Source of the DNA: Streptomyces sp. R41
GTDB taxonomy: Bacteria; Actinomycetota; Actinomycetes; Streptomycetales; Streptomycetaceae
Assembly: GCF_041053055.1 (NCBI RefSeq)
Contig: NZ_CP163443.1
Location: 5,377,001 to 5,441,000 of the forward strand
Length of the DNA: 64,000 nucleotides
Direction of reading: 5' to 3'
Position numbers and translations under genes: made by a program
Part shown: piece after piece, positions 26,572 to 36,849 of the stretch
How positions within the stretch are numbered: position 1 is the first letter of the stretch
Layout: every line of letters starts with the position of its first letter
The notes under the pieces: model-generated
Databases searched by the model: none
What the model saw: the letters and a program-made list of their open reading frames with translations, nothing else
What the model was told of the DNA's origin: nothing

Positions 26572-28206
26572 TCAGGACGGATCGCCCGTCGAGACCTTGA
26601 GCTCGATCTCGGGCATGTCCTTGGGGTCGACGTCCGTTCCGGCGGTGGGGAACTGATCCATGATCGTGCCCTCGCCGTACGTGTTCTCGTCGACCTTGGT
26701 CTCCTTCATCTGCCAGCCCGCGGCCTGGAAGCAGGACTTGACCGACTTGATGTACTTGTAGGTGAAGTCGGGGACCTGGATCTTGTCCGGGTCGTCGTAC
26801 GACTCCTGCGGCTCCGTGCACTTGGTCGTCTCGATCGTCTTCGTCGTGTCCGGACCCTTGTGCCCCGCCACCACGGTGGGCGACTTGCTGGCGTCGCTGC
26901 CGCCCTTGTCGTCGTCGCTGCCGCCGTTCAGCGTGAGCGCCGTGATCAGGCCGCCGATCGCGACGAGCGCGACCACGATCGACCCGACGACGACCCCCTT
27001 GTTGCTCTTCCGGCCGCCCGAACCGCTTGAGACAGGGGTCGTGGGCTGGGGCGTGAGGTTGTACGGCGGCGGAGTGGACGGCGCCTGCTGCGGGGAGTAC
27101 GCCGCGGTCTGCGGCGGAGTCTGGTAGCCGCCCTGCTGCGGATAGCCGTACGCCGGGGCCTGGGGCGTGGGCGCCGGGGTCGGCGTGCCGTACGGGCCCG
27201 GCTGGTACGGCGTCTGTACGAGGCCCGGCGCCGGAGTGCCCTGCTCGACGGGCGGGAAGACGGCGGAACCGACGCCCGCGCCGCTCGACGTCTGGGCGCC
27301 CGGCACGATGCTCGGCGCGGCGGCCTGGAACGACTGGGCCACGCGCAGGCACTCGTCGCGCATGGTCTCGGCGCTCGGGAAACGCTCGTTCGGGTTCTTC
27401 TTCAGCGCGCGGGCGACCAGTGCGTCCACGGCCGGGGGGAGCGAGCGGTTGATCGAGGAGGGCGCGACCGGCTCCTCCTGGACATGCGCGTAGGCGATGG
27501 CCAGCGGCGAGTCCGCCTCGAACGGCAGCCGCCCGGTGACCAGTTGGAAGAGCATGATGCCGACCGAGTACAGGTCGGATCTCGCGTCCACGCCTCTGCC
27601 GAGGGCCTGCTCCGGGGAGAGGTACTGCGGAGTGCCGACGACCATGCCGGTCTGCGTCATCGAGGTGACACCGGACTGCATGGCACGGGCGATGCCGAAG
27701 TCCATCACCTTGACGACGCCGCGCTTGGTCATCATCACGTTGCCCGGCTTGATGTCCCGGTGGACCAGGCCCATCTCGTGGCTGATCTCCAAGGCCGCCA
27801 GCACGTCCGCGGTGATCTTCAGGGCCTTGTCGGCGGGCATGGCGCCGTACTGCGCTATGTCCTGGTCGAGCACGGAGCCGAGCGGGCGGCCCTCGACGTA
27901 CTCCATGACGATGTACGGAGTCGTCATGCCGTCGAGGTCGTCCTCGCCGGTGTCGAAGACCGAGACGATGTTCGTGTGGGTGAGCTTCGCCACCGACTGG
28001 GCCTCGCGGCGGAAGCGCTCGCGGAAGGCCTGCTCGCGGCCGAGCTCGGTGTGCAGGGTCTTGATCGCCACCTGGCGGTCGAGCACCGAGTCGTACGCGA
28101 GATGCACCGAGGCCATGCCGCCCTCGCCGAGCAGATCGCGCAGCTGGTAGCGGCCGCCGGCGACCGCACGCCCCGCGTACCGGCCCTGTGCGCCGTCCTG
28201 GCTCAT
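26572..28206 (-). CDS. Membrane Ser/Thr protein kinase with one PASTA domain
   Basis: 544 residues. The kinase domain (about 18-285) has the P-loop LLGEGGMASVH, the catalytic lysine at 49, HRDIKPGNVM and the DFG loop MDFGIAR. A Pro/Gln/Gly/Tyr-rich juxtamembrane region of about 100 residues follows, then one helix (about 403-425) and an outer C-terminal domain with VPDFTYKYIKSVKSCFQAAGW, a PASTA-like repeat. Such Pkn kinases sense cell-wall fragments. It is divergent from another kinase gene. Confidence 0.92.
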   Translation of the reverse strand: MSQDGAQGRYAGRAVAGGRYQLRDLLGEGGMASVHLAYDSVLDRQVAIKTLHTELGREQAFRERFRREAQSVAKLTHTNIVSVFDTGEDDLDGMTTPYIVMEYVEGRPLGSVLDQDIAQYGAMPADKALKITADVLAALEISHEMGLVHRDIKPGNVMMTKRGVVKVMDFGIARAMQSGVTSMTQTGMVVGTPQYLSPEQALGRGVDARSDLYSVGIMLFQLVTGRLPFEADSPLAIAYAHVQEEPVAPSSINRSLPPAVDALVARALKKNPNERFPSAETMRDECLRVAQSFQAAAPSIVPGAQTSSGAGVGSAVFPPVEQGTPAPGLVQTPYQPGPYGTPTPAPTPQAPAYGYPQQGGYQTPPQTAAYSPQQAPSTPPPYNLTPQPTTPVSSGSGGRKSNKGVVVGSIVVALVAIGGLITALTLNGGSDDDKGGSDASKSPTVVAGHKGPDTTKTIETTKCTEPQESYDDPDKIQVPDFTYKYIKSVKSCFQAAGWQMKETKVDENTYGEGTIMDQFPTAGTDVDPKDMPEIELKVSTGDPS

Positions 28207-28495
28207 GTTCTGCGTCCCCCATCGGCGCGGCGGCAGCGGCTGGTGGCTCCCGCGGTCCGTGATCTATTGTGCGGCGCGCAACTGTCCGGTGCGCGGCCGG
28301 TCTTCGGTGATCGATTGGCTTATTCCCGGCCAAGTCTGCCCGAGGGCACTGACACGTCAAGCTCGGTGCCCGTTCCGTGACCGTCTGCGAAAGAAGCGTC
28401 GCGGAAGCGTTACAGGTGCCGTACGGCCGGTACACAGAATTTGCACGCGGGCCCCTGTGGCGGGTTTGATGGCCGGTCCATCTCACTTCCATCTC

Positions 28496-28518
28496 GGCTC
28501 GGCGCCTTGCGCCGAGCC
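28496..28518. promoter_or_regulatory. Perfect 10-bp inverted repeat beside a kinase promoter
   Basis: GGCTCGGCGC-CTT-GCGCCGAGCC ends two bases before TAGCGT, where the -35 region would be. It may be an operator; it is not placed to be a terminator for any gene. Confidence 0.4.
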
Positions 28519-28520
28519 TG

Positions 28521-28526
28521 TAGCGT
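28521..28526 (+). promoter_or_regulatory. -10 element TAGCGT for the plus-strand kinase
   Basis: Same hexamer as before three other genes here, but 62 bases before the start codon, so this transcript would have a leader of about 55 bases with a GAGG ribosome site. Confidence 0.4.
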
Positions 28527-28588
28527 GGCCCGACGGAGACCGTAACAACCACCGCGCAGACCGCGGGCAGAAACGACGGCGAGGACTG

Positions 28589-30154
<1,566 letters not shown>

Positions 30155-30178
30155 CCGCCGCCGGTCGAAAACACACGC

Positions 30179-30219
30179 CACGCGCGCGTGGAGCCCGAAA
30201 GGGGCTCCACGCGCGCGTG
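30179..30219 (+). terminator. Long hairpin terminator after the kinase gene
   Basis: CACGCGCGCGTGGAGCCC, then GAAA, then the complementary arm, an 18-bp stem starting 25 bases after the stop. The arms are themselves partly self-complementary (CACGCGCGCGTG). Confidence 0.85.
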
Positions 30220-30309
30220 CCGTTTGTGACGGCCGCCGAGCCGACGATCAGGTCGCTGTGACGGCGACCGGGGCGGCGGTCACCCCGCGGACTGTCACCA
30301 GGGCGGCGG

Positions 30310-31461
30310 TCACCCGGCGAACGCCTCGCACACCGACTCGTACTCCCGGGTCCACCACACCGCCAGCGCCGAGGCCGCCGGGAACTGCGGATCGGCGCGG
30401 GTGTCTCCGCGCTCGTAGTGCCAGCGCAGTATCCAGAAGTCGTTGAGGCGCTCCCACCACACGCGGTGCACGGCGGCCGTGAGTTCGGGCGGTGTGGCGC
30501 CCGCGGCGCGCCGGTACGCGCGCGTGTAGGCCCGTACCTTCGTGAGGTCGAGGGTGCCGACGGGGCGTACGAAGAAGATCACCGCGGCGCGGACCGCCTC
30601 CTCGGCGCGAGGGTGGATACCCAGCCGGTCCCAGTCGACGATCGCGGCCGGTTCGCCGTCGCGGTACAGCAGGTTGAACGGGTGGAAGTCGCCGTGCACC
30701 CAGCCCACCGAGCCTCCCCGCGGGGGCTGTCGGTCGGCGTGCCGCTCCAGGAGGGCACGCCGTTCCAGGAGCCGGTGCCGGGCCAGCTCGTCGAAGGCGT
30801 CGGAGGGACGGTGCCGGCGCACCTGGGCGAGCAGGCGGTCGATGAGCGCGAAGGTGTCGGCGGGGTCGGCGCCCCGGGCGGGATCGACGCCTTCCGCGGT
30901 GCCGGCGGTGGTCGGCTCGGCGCCTTCCACGGACTCGGCGGCGGCCGGATCGTCGCCCTCCGTGGACTCGGAGCCGTCGGCCGGCTCGGAGCCGTCGGCC
31001 GGTTTCGCCGCCGCGTGCCCCTCCGTCGGCATCACCCGTTCCAGACTCGCGTGTACGACGCCCAGGAGCGCCCCCAGGCGCGCGCACTGCTCCGTGGTGA
31101 GCTGGCCGCCGTGCCGGTGACGTCCGTCGATCCACGGGTGCAGCGCGTAGGCGTGCCCCCCGACGACGGCGACCGTGCGCCCGTCGGTGCCGGTCAGCGG
31201 TGGGGCGACCGGGACGCCGAGGTCCGCGAGGCGCTGGGTCGCCCGGTGCTGGCGGGCGATGGCGACGGGATCGGCGGTCTCGGGGTCGAAGTGGTGCTTG
31301 AGGAAGTACCGGCCACGGGTGGTGCACAGCCGGTAGCCGCGGTTGAGCAGCCCCTCGTCGACGGGTTCGCAGGTGAGCGCGGACCCGGCGGCGTACTGGC
31401 GGAGGAGGGCGCCCAGAGGGGGCGCGTGAGACACAGGGGGTGGTACAGATGAGCGCGGCAC
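30310..31461 (-). CDS. Aminoglycoside-phosphotransferase-fold kinase
   Basis: 383 residues. It has the catalytic loop VHGDFHPFNLLY and the metal loop IVDWDRLG of the APH/choline-kinase superfamily, and the N-lobe lysine in RYFLKHH. Between the lobes sits an extra 75-residue acidic stretch with imperfect repeats (ADGSEPADGSES). The substrate is unknown; homoserine-kinase-like or small-alcohol phosphorylation is typical, and antibiotic resistance should not be assumed. GTG 31461 is 7 bases from a TAGCAT element. Confidence 0.8.
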   Translation of the reverse strand: MPRSSVPPPVSHAPPLGALLRQYAAGSALTCEPVDEGLLNRGYRLCTTRGRYFLKHHFDPETADPVAIARQHRATQRLADLGVPVAPPLTGTDGRTVAVVGGHAYALHPWIDGRHRHGGQLTTEQCARLGALLGVVHASLERVMPTEGHAAAKPADGSEPADGSESTEGDDPAAAESVEGAEPTTAGTAEGVDPARGADPADTFALIDRLLAQVRRHRPSDAFDELARHRLLERRALLERHADRQPPRGGSVGWVHGDFHPFNLLYRDGEPAAIVDWDRLGIHPRAEEAVRAAVIFFVRPVGTLDLTKVRAYTRAYRRAAGATPPELTAAVHRVWWERLNDFWILRWHYERGDTRADPQFPAASALAVWWTREYESVCEAFAG

Positions 31462-31468
31462 GCGCCAG

Positions 31469-31474
31469 ATGCTA
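31469..31474 (-). promoter_or_regulatory. -10 element TAGCAT of a leaderless promoter
   Basis: Minus-strand TAGCAT-N7-GTG before the phosphotransferase gene. Confidence 0.5.
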
Positions 31475-31537
31475 GGGCACGAGCCCGGGCCCTGACCTCT
31501 TGGTTGTCACAGACAGTCGTCTTCGATCACGGGAGAG

Positions 31538-31990
31538 TCACAGAACGTGCTGGAACTGCCGTTCCAGGCCACCGTCCGTGGAGTGCACGGTGGAGAACTG
31601 CGGCTCGATGGCCAGATAGACCGGCTCGAAGGGCTCGCCGTCGACGAAACGCGGCGCGGGGCCGAAGAGCTCACGTTCGGAGGCTGTCGGTTCCACGGAC
31701 TCGCACTGACCCACGATCTGCACGGACCACAGGCTCTCGCCCGGCCGCGCGGTGCTCAGGTTGTCGGTGCCGTACGCGACGACGCTGCCGGCGCAGGCGT
31801 GGTGGTATCCGCAGTTCCGGGGCATCCGCAGCAGCACGCGGCCGTCGACCACGATGTGTCGGGCGAACGCCAGGAAGGGCAGTGCCCGCATGCTGGTGGC
31901 CACCCGGCCGTAATCGGCGCGGCCGATCAGTTCCACGGCGAGCTGTTCGTCGGCGGAGCACTCGGCGGCGGGCCGTTCGTCGGTGGGCAT
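31538..31990 (-). CDS. Pyridoxamine 5'-phosphate oxidase-like family protein
   Basis: 150 residues, one split-barrel flavin-binding domain. Helpful segments are LIGRADYGRVATSMRALPFL, then FARHIVVDGRVLLRM and HHACAGSVVAYGTDNLS, typical of the small actinobacterial PPOX-like proteins that bind FMN or F420. The reaction is unknown. ATG 31990 is preferred over a TTG three codons earlier. Confidence 0.8.
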   Translation of the reverse strand: MPTDERPAAECSADEQLAVELIGRADYGRVATSMRALPFLAFARHIVVDGRVLLRMPRNCGYHHACAGSVVAYGTDNLSTARPGESLWSVQIVGQCESVEPTASERELFGPAPRFVDGEPFEPVYLAIEPQFSTVHSTDGGLERQFQHVL

Positions 31991-32094
31991 GCCACCCAAT
32001 CTCCGGCATGCCGGAGCGCTGGAAAAGGGGCACCCGCCCCCCTGTGGGGGGCCGAAAGTCCCGAATCAATGGACGGCGTGCGCGAAAGGCCCGC

Positions 32095-32784
32095 TCAGCG
32101 GTGCTGCCTCTCCGCCTGTACCCGCGCCACAAACGCCGCCGCCTGGGAGCGCCGTTCCATTCCCAGTTTGGACAGCAGACTCGACACGTAATTCTTGATC
32201 GTTTTCTCGGCGAGGTGCAGCCGTTCCCCGATCGCGCGATTGGTGAGGCCCTCGCCGATCAGGTCGAGGATCTTGCGCTCCTGTTCGGTGAGGTGCGCGA
32301 GTTTGTCGTCGCTCTTGGCGCGGCCGCCGTCGCGCAGCCGTTCCAGGACGCGGGCGGTGGCCACCGGGTCGAGCAGGGACTTTCCGGCGGCGACGTCGCG
32401 TACGGCCGAGAGCAGTTCATTGCCGCGGATGGCCTTGAGGACATAGCCCGAGGCGCCCGCCATGATGGCGTCGAAGAGGGCCTCGTCGTCGGCGAACGAG
32501 GTCAGCATCAGGCACTTGATGTCCTCGTTCTGGGACCGGATCTCGCGGCAGACCTCCACGCCGCTGCCGTCCGGGAGCCGTACGTCCAGGACGGCCACGT
32601 CCGGTCGGGTGGCGGGAATCCGCACCAGCGCGTCGGCCGCCGTGCCGGCCTCGCCGACCACCTCGATGTCGTCCTCCACCGAGAGCAGCTCGTGAACGCC
32701 TCGGCGCACCACCTCATGATCGTCGAGGAGAAATACGGTGATTTTTCCTTCTTCGCGCACAAAGTCAGTGTCACACACCGCCAT
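32095..32784 (-). CDS. NarL/LuxR-type response regulator (DevR-like)
   Basis: About 229 residues. The receiver domain has the acidic pair in FLLDDHE, the phosphorylation aspartate in [12 protein letters not shown] and the conserved threonine and lysine in LMLTSF and YVLKAI. The output domain is a LuxR helix-turn-helix ([20 protein letters not shown] then [20 protein letters not shown]). No histidine kinase is adjacent, so it is an orphan in this window; a similar orphan (SCO3818, from memory) lies next to bkd in S. coelicolor. The start is uncertain: ATG 32784 is used, GTG 32760 is the alternative. Confidence 0.88.
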   Translation of the reverse strand: MAVCDTDFVREEGKITVFLLDDHEVVRRGVHELLSVEDDIEVVGEAGTAADALVRIPATRPDVAVLDVRLPDGSGVEVCREIRSQNEDIKCLMLTSFADDEALFDAIMAGASGYVLKAIRGNELLSAVRDVAAGKSLLDPVATARVLERLRDGGRAKSDDKLAHLTEQERKILDLIGEGLTNRAIGERLHLAEKTIKNYVSSLLSKLGMERRSQAAAFVARVQAERQHR

Positions 32785-33139
32785 CGGCCGTGCCCGAAGT
32801 GAACTCTTCCCGAGCCCGGGGTGGCCGGGATAACGTGCCGGTGTTCCGGCCCCCTGCAAGGCTGCGACCAGTGCTGTGACCAGCGACTGTTCCCGACAAC
32901 TGCGAATTACTTGGAAATCCGACTAAAAAGTACTTGGAAATCCAAGCAAAAACGCAGGTCAGGAGGGGTTTCACAGAATTGTGAAGCACTGGGTAACGTG
33001 ACTGTTGCAGGGCGCTCGCCGGGGCACCTGTCACGCCTGTTCCCGGCCGAGTGCACCCACCCCGTGCACGGGTACTGGAACAGGCGAGCCGCACTGGCCA
33101 CCCGGCAACCCCGGGGGCCGGACCGACGGAGGAGCACAC
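32785..33139. other. Control region before bkd operon 2
   Basis: 355 bases without a gene. Its middle (32905-32980) is unusually AT-rich for this genome and holds two copies of TACTTGGAAATCC (listed separately). The rest shows nothing distinctive. Confidence 0.6.
32908..32946. promoter_or_regulatory. Paired TACTTGGAAATCC sites, one a full palindrome
   Basis: Copies at 32908-32920 and 32931-32943, 23 bases apart. The second extends to the perfect inverted repeat CTTGGA-AA-TCCAAG (32933-32946). The region is AT-rich and about 190 bases before the E1alpha start. It looks like an operator array; the protein is unknown. Confidence 0.55.
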
Positions 33140-34345
33140 GTGACCGTGGAGAGCACTGCCGCGCGCAAGCCGCGACGCAGCGCCGGTACGAAGAGCGCCG
33201 CGAGCGCTGGTGCCAAGCGCACCGGCCCGGCCGCCAAGAAGTCGCCGGGTACGACGGGCGCCGAGCCCGAGCTCGTTCAGCTGCTGACCCCGGAAGGCAA
33301 GCGGGTCAAGGACGCCACGTACGACCCGTACGTCGCCGACATCACCCCCGAAGAGCTGCGCGGCCTGTACCGGGACATGGTGCTGACCCGTCGCTTCGAC
33401 GCCGAGGCCACCTCCCTGCAGCGCCAGGGCGAGCTGGGCCTGTGGGCCTCGCTGCTCGGCCAGGAGGCCGCCCAGATCGGTTCCGGGCGGGCCACCCGTG
33501 AGGACGACTACGTCTTCCCGACCTACCGCGAGCACGGCGTCGCCTGGTGCCGCGGGGTCGACCCGACCAACCTGCTCGGCATGTTCCGCGGCGTGAACAA
33601 CGGCGGCTGGGACCCGAACAGCAACAACTTCCACCTGTACACGATCGTCATCGGTTCGCAGACGCTGCACGCCACCGGCTACGCCATGGGCGTCGCCAAG
33701 GACGGCGCCGACTCGGCCGTGATCGCGTACTTCGGAGACGGCGCCTCCAGCCAGGGCGACGTCGCCGAATCGTTCACCTTCTCCGCGGTCTACAACGCCC
33801 CCGTCGTGTTCTTCTGCCAGAACAACCAGTGGGCCATCTCCGAGCCGACCGAGAAGCAGACCCGCGTCCCGCTCTACCAGCGCGCGCAGGGCTACGGCTT
33901 CCCGGGCGTCCGCGTCGACGGCAATGACGTCCTCGCCTGCCTGGCCGTCACCAAGTGGGCTCTTGAGCGGGCCCGTCACGGCGAGGGACCCACGCTCATC
34001 GAGGCATTCACGTACCGCATGGGCGCGCACACCACCTCCGACGACCCGACGAAGTACCGGGCCGACGAGGAGCGCGAGTCCTGGGAGGCGAAGGACCCGA
34101 TCCTGCGCCTGCGCACCTACCTCGAAGCCTCACACCACGCGGACGAGGGATTCTTCGCGGAACTCGAGGCCGAGAGCGAAGCGTTGGGCAAACGAGTACG
34201 CGAAGTCGTCCGTGCCATGCCGGACCCGGACCACTTCGCCATCTTCGAGAACGTGTACGCGGACGGGCACGCGCTCGTCGACGAGGAGCGGGCCCAGTTC
34301 GCCGCCTACCAGGCGTCGTTCGCGGATGAAGGGGAGGGCAAGTAG
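33140..34345 (+). CDS. bkdA: Branched-chain 2-oxoacid dehydrogenase E1 alpha (cluster 2)
   Basis: 401 residues. The thiamine pyrophosphate motif spans YFGDGASSQGDVAESFTF to CQNNQWAISEP, and the E1 loop is YRMGAHTTSDDPTKYR. The first 40 residues form an unusual basic Ala/Lys/Arg/Ser tail (KPRRSAGTKSAASAGAKR) like the end of histone H1 or HupS-type proteins. The start is GTG 33140 with a GGAGGAG site. It differs clearly from the cluster 1 E1alpha, so the two operons are not a recent duplication. Confidence 0.9.
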   Translation: MTVESTAARKPRRSAGTKSAASAGAKRTGPAAKKSPGTTGAEPELVQLLTPEGKRVKDATYDPYVADITPEELRGLYRDMVLTRRFDAEATSLQRQGELGLWASLLGQEAAQIGSGRATREDDYVFPTYREHGVAWCRGVDPTNLLGMFRGVNNGGWDPNSNNFHLYTIVIGSQTLHATGYAMGVAKDGADSAVIAYFGDGASSQGDVAESFTFSAVYNAPVVFFCQNNQWAISEPTEKQTRVPLYQRAQGYGFPGVRVDGNDVLACLAVTKWALERARHGEGPTLIEAFTYRMGAHTTSDDPTKYRADEERESWEAKDPILRLRTYLEASHHADEGFFAELEAESEALGKRVREVVRAMPDPDHFAIFENVYADGHALVDEERAQFAAYQASFADEGEGK

Positions 34346-34347
34346 CG

Positions 34348-35328
34348 ATGGCTGCGGAAAAGATGGCGCTGGCCAAGGCGATCAACGAGTCGCTGCGCAC
34401 GGCCCTCGACGCCGACCCCAAGGTCCTCATCATGGGCGAGGACGTCGGCAAGCTCGGCGGTGTCTTCCGGGTCACCGACGGCCTCCAGAAGGACTTCGGC
34501 GAGGACCGGGTCATCGACACCCCGCTCGCAGAGTCGGGCATCGTCGGCACCGCGATCGGCCTCGCCCTGCGCGGCTACCGCCCGGTGGTGGAGATCCAGT
34601 TCGACGGTTTCGTCTTCCCGGCGTACGACCAGATCGTCACGCAGCTCGCGAAGATGCACGCGCGAGCGCTCGGCAAGATCAAGCTCCCCGTCGTGATCCG
34701 CATTCCGTACGGCGGCGGTATCGGCGCCGTCGAGCACCACTCCGAGTCCCCCGAGGCGCTGTTCGCCCACGTGGCGGGCCTCAAGGTGGTCTCCCCGTCG
34801 AACGCGTCGGACGCCTACTGGATGATGCAGCAGGCCATCCAGAGCGACGACCCGGTGATCTTCTTCGAGCCCAAGCGGCGCTACTGGGACAAGTCCGAGG
34901 TCAACAAGGACGCGATCCCCGGACCGCTGCACAAGGCGCGCGTGGTGCGCGAGGGGGCCGACCTGACGCTCGCCGCGTACGGCCCGATGGTGAAGGTCTG
35001 TGTGGAGGCCGCCGCGGCCGCCCAGGAGGAGGGCAAGTCGATCGAGGTCCTGGACCTGCGCTCGATGTCCCCCATCGACTTCGACTCCGTCCAGGCATCG
35101 GTGGAGAAGACCCGCCGCCTGGTCGTGGTGCACGAGGCCCCGGTGTTCCTCGGTACGGGCGCGGAGATCGCCGCCCGCATCACGGAGCGGTGCTTCTACC
35201 ACTTGGAGGCACCCGTCCTGCGGGTCGGCGGCTATCACGCCCCCTACCCGCCGGCGCGCCTGGAGGAGGAGTACCTTCCGGGCCTGGACCGGGTGCTCGA
35301 CGCCGTCGACCGCTCGCTTGCGTACTGA
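34348..35328 (+). CDS. bkdB: Branched-chain 2-oxoacid dehydrogenase E1 beta (cluster 2)
   Basis: 326 residues with IMGEDVGKLGGVFRVTDGL, EIQFDGFVFPAYDQI and RIPYGGGIGAVEHHSESPE. It pairs with the preceding alpha subunit; the ATG is 2 bases after the alpha stop with GGGGAGGG as ribosome site. E2 follows 10 bases after its stop. Confidence 0.93.
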   Translation: MAAEKMALAKAINESLRTALDADPKVLIMGEDVGKLGGVFRVTDGLQKDFGEDRVIDTPLAESGIVGTAIGLALRGYRPVVEIQFDGFVFPAYDQIVTQLAKMHARALGKIKLPVVIRIPYGGGIGAVEHHSESPEALFAHVAGLKVVSPSNASDAYWMMQQAIQSDDPVIFFEPKRRYWDKSEVNKDAIPGPLHKARVVREGADLTLAAYGPMVKVCVEAAAAAQEEGKSIEVLDLRSMSPIDFDSVQASVEKTRRLVVVHEAPVFLGTGAEIAARITERCFYHLEAPVLRVGGYHAPYPPARLEEEYLPGLDRVLDAVDRSLAY

Positions 35329-35338
35329 GGAGAGGGTC

Positions 35339-36757
35339 GTGACGACGATGACTGAGAACGCGTCGGGGCTCCGCGAGTTCAAGATGCCCGACGTGGGCGA
35401 GGGACTCACCGAGGCGGAGATCCTCAAGTGGTACGTCCAGCCCGGTGACACCGTCACCGACGGCCAGGTCGTCTGCGAGGTCGAGACGGCCAAGGCCGCC
35501 GTGGAACTGCCCATCCCGTACGACGGTGTGGTGCGCGAACTCCGCTTCCCCGAGGGGACGACGGTGGACGTGGGCCAGGTGATCATCGCGGTGGACGTGG
35601 CCGGTGGGGCACCCGCCGAGGAGGTCCCGGTCCAGGAGACCGTCACCGAGGAGCCGGCCCCCGCCGAGGAACCCAAGCCCGAGGGCCGCAAGCCGGTCCT
35701 CGTCGGGTACGGCGTCGCCGAGTCCTCCACCAAGCGCCGCCCCCGCAAGGGCGTCGAGGTCCCGGCCCAGCAGCCCGAGCCGTTCCTGGCGGCCACAGCG
35801 GTCCAGGGCGAGCTCAACGGCCACGGACACACCGGGCAGCGCCCGCTCGCCAAGCCCCCGGTCCGCAAGCTCGCCAAGGACCTCGGCGTCGATCTGGCGA
35901 CGGTCACACCGTCGGGCCCGGACGGCATCATCACGCGCGAGGACGTGCACGCGGCGGTGGCCCCGGCACCCGCCCCGGCCCAGGCCCCGGTCGTGGAGGA
36001 GGCCCCGGCTCCCGTTCGGGTCCAGGCTCCCGCCCCTGCCGTCACGTACGACACGGCGCGTGAGACCCGTATCCCGGTCAAGGGCGTCCGCAAGGCGACG
36101 GCTCAGGCCATGATCGGCTCGGCGTTCACCGCGCCGCATGTCACCGAGTTCGTGACGGTCGACGTGACGCGCACGATGAGGCTCGTCGAGGAGCTGAAGC
36201 AGGACAAGGAGATGCAGGGTCTGCGGGTGAACCCGCTGCTGCTCATCGCCAAGGCCCTGCTGGTCGCGATCAAGCGCCACCCCGAGGTCAACGCGTCCTG
36301 GGACGAGGCCAACCAGGAGATCGTCCAGAAGCACTATGTGAACCTGGGCATCGCCGCGGCCACGCCCCGTGGCCTGATCGTGCCGAACATCAAGGACGCC
36401 CACGCCAAGGCCCTGCCCCAACTGGCCGAGTCTCTCGGCGAGTTGGTGGCCACGGCCCGTGAGGGCAAGACCTCACCCGCCGCGATGCAGGGCGGCACGG
36501 TCACCATCACGAACGTCGGCGTCTTCGGCGTCGACACGGGTACGCCGATCCTCAACCCCGGCGAGTCCGCGATCCTCGCGGTCGGCGCGATCAAGCTCCA
36601 GCCCTGGGTCCACAAGGGCAAGGTCAAGCCCCGGCAGGTCACCACGCTGGCGCTGTCCTTCGACCACCGCCTGGTCGACGGCGAGTTGGGCTCCAAGGTC
36701 CTCGCCGACGTGGCGGCGATCCTGGAGCAGCCGAAGCGGTTGATCACCTGGGCATAA
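35339..36757 (+). CDS. bkdC: Branched-chain 2-oxoacid dehydrogenase E2 acyltransferase (cluster 2)
   Basis: 472 residues: a lipoyl domain with the lysine at about 52 (VETAKAAVE), an E3-binding domain (PPVRKLAKDLGVDLATV), Pro/Ala linkers and a catalytic domain ending in SFDHRLVDGEL (HxxxDG). GTG 35339 lies 6 bases after AGGAG; an ATG three codons later is less well spaced. No E3 gene is present in either bkd cluster, so both must share an E3 coded elsewhere. Confidence 0.92.
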   Translation: MTTMTENASGLREFKMPDVGEGLTEAEILKWYVQPGDTVTDGQVVCEVETAKAAVELPIPYDGVVRELRFPEGTTVDVGQVIIAVDVAGGAPAEEVPVQETVTEEPAPAEEPKPEGRKPVLVGYGVAESSTKRRPRKGVEVPAQQPEPFLAATAVQGELNGHGHTGQRPLAKPPVRKLAKDLGVDLATVTPSGPDGIITREDVHAAVAPAPAPAQAPVVEEAPAPVRVQAPAPAVTYDTARETRIPVKGVRKATAQAMIGSAFTAPHVTEFVTVDVTRTMRLVEELKQDKEMQGLRVNPLLLIAKALLVAIKRHPEVNASWDEANQEIVQKHYVNLGIAAATPRGLIVPNIKDAHAKALPQLAESLGELVATAREGKTSPAAMQGGTVTITNVGVFGVDTGTPILNPGESAILAVGAIKLQPWVHKGKVKPRQVTTLALSFDHRLVDGELGSKVLADVAAILEQPKRLITWA

Positions 36758-36773
36758 GCCCGCACTCCGTCAC

Positions 36774-36809
36774 GGGGCGCCTCTTCTCGCTCGAGAGGGG
36801 GCGCCCTTT
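36774..36809 (+). terminator. Hairpin terminator after bkd operon 2
   Basis: GGGCGCCTCT paired with AGAGGGGGCGCCC around a TCTCGCTCG loop, followed by TTT, starting 17 bases after the E2 stop. Confidence 0.75.
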
Positions 36810-36849
36810 GCCTGGGATCCCGAGTGTTCCGAGCGAATGGAACAAGCCA

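Larger units (their letters stand above)
28207..28588. other. Divergent control region between two kinase genes
   Basis: 382 bases without a gene. It holds a -10-like TAGCGT at 28521, an inverted repeat just upstream of it at 28496-28518, and AT-richer spots near 28262 and 28430. No other clear element was seen. Confidence 0.6.

Noticed and set aside
30310..31461. Aminoglycoside resistance gene
   Set aside because: Only the general phosphotransferase fold is supported; the acidic insert and chromosomal core setting do not indicate resistance.
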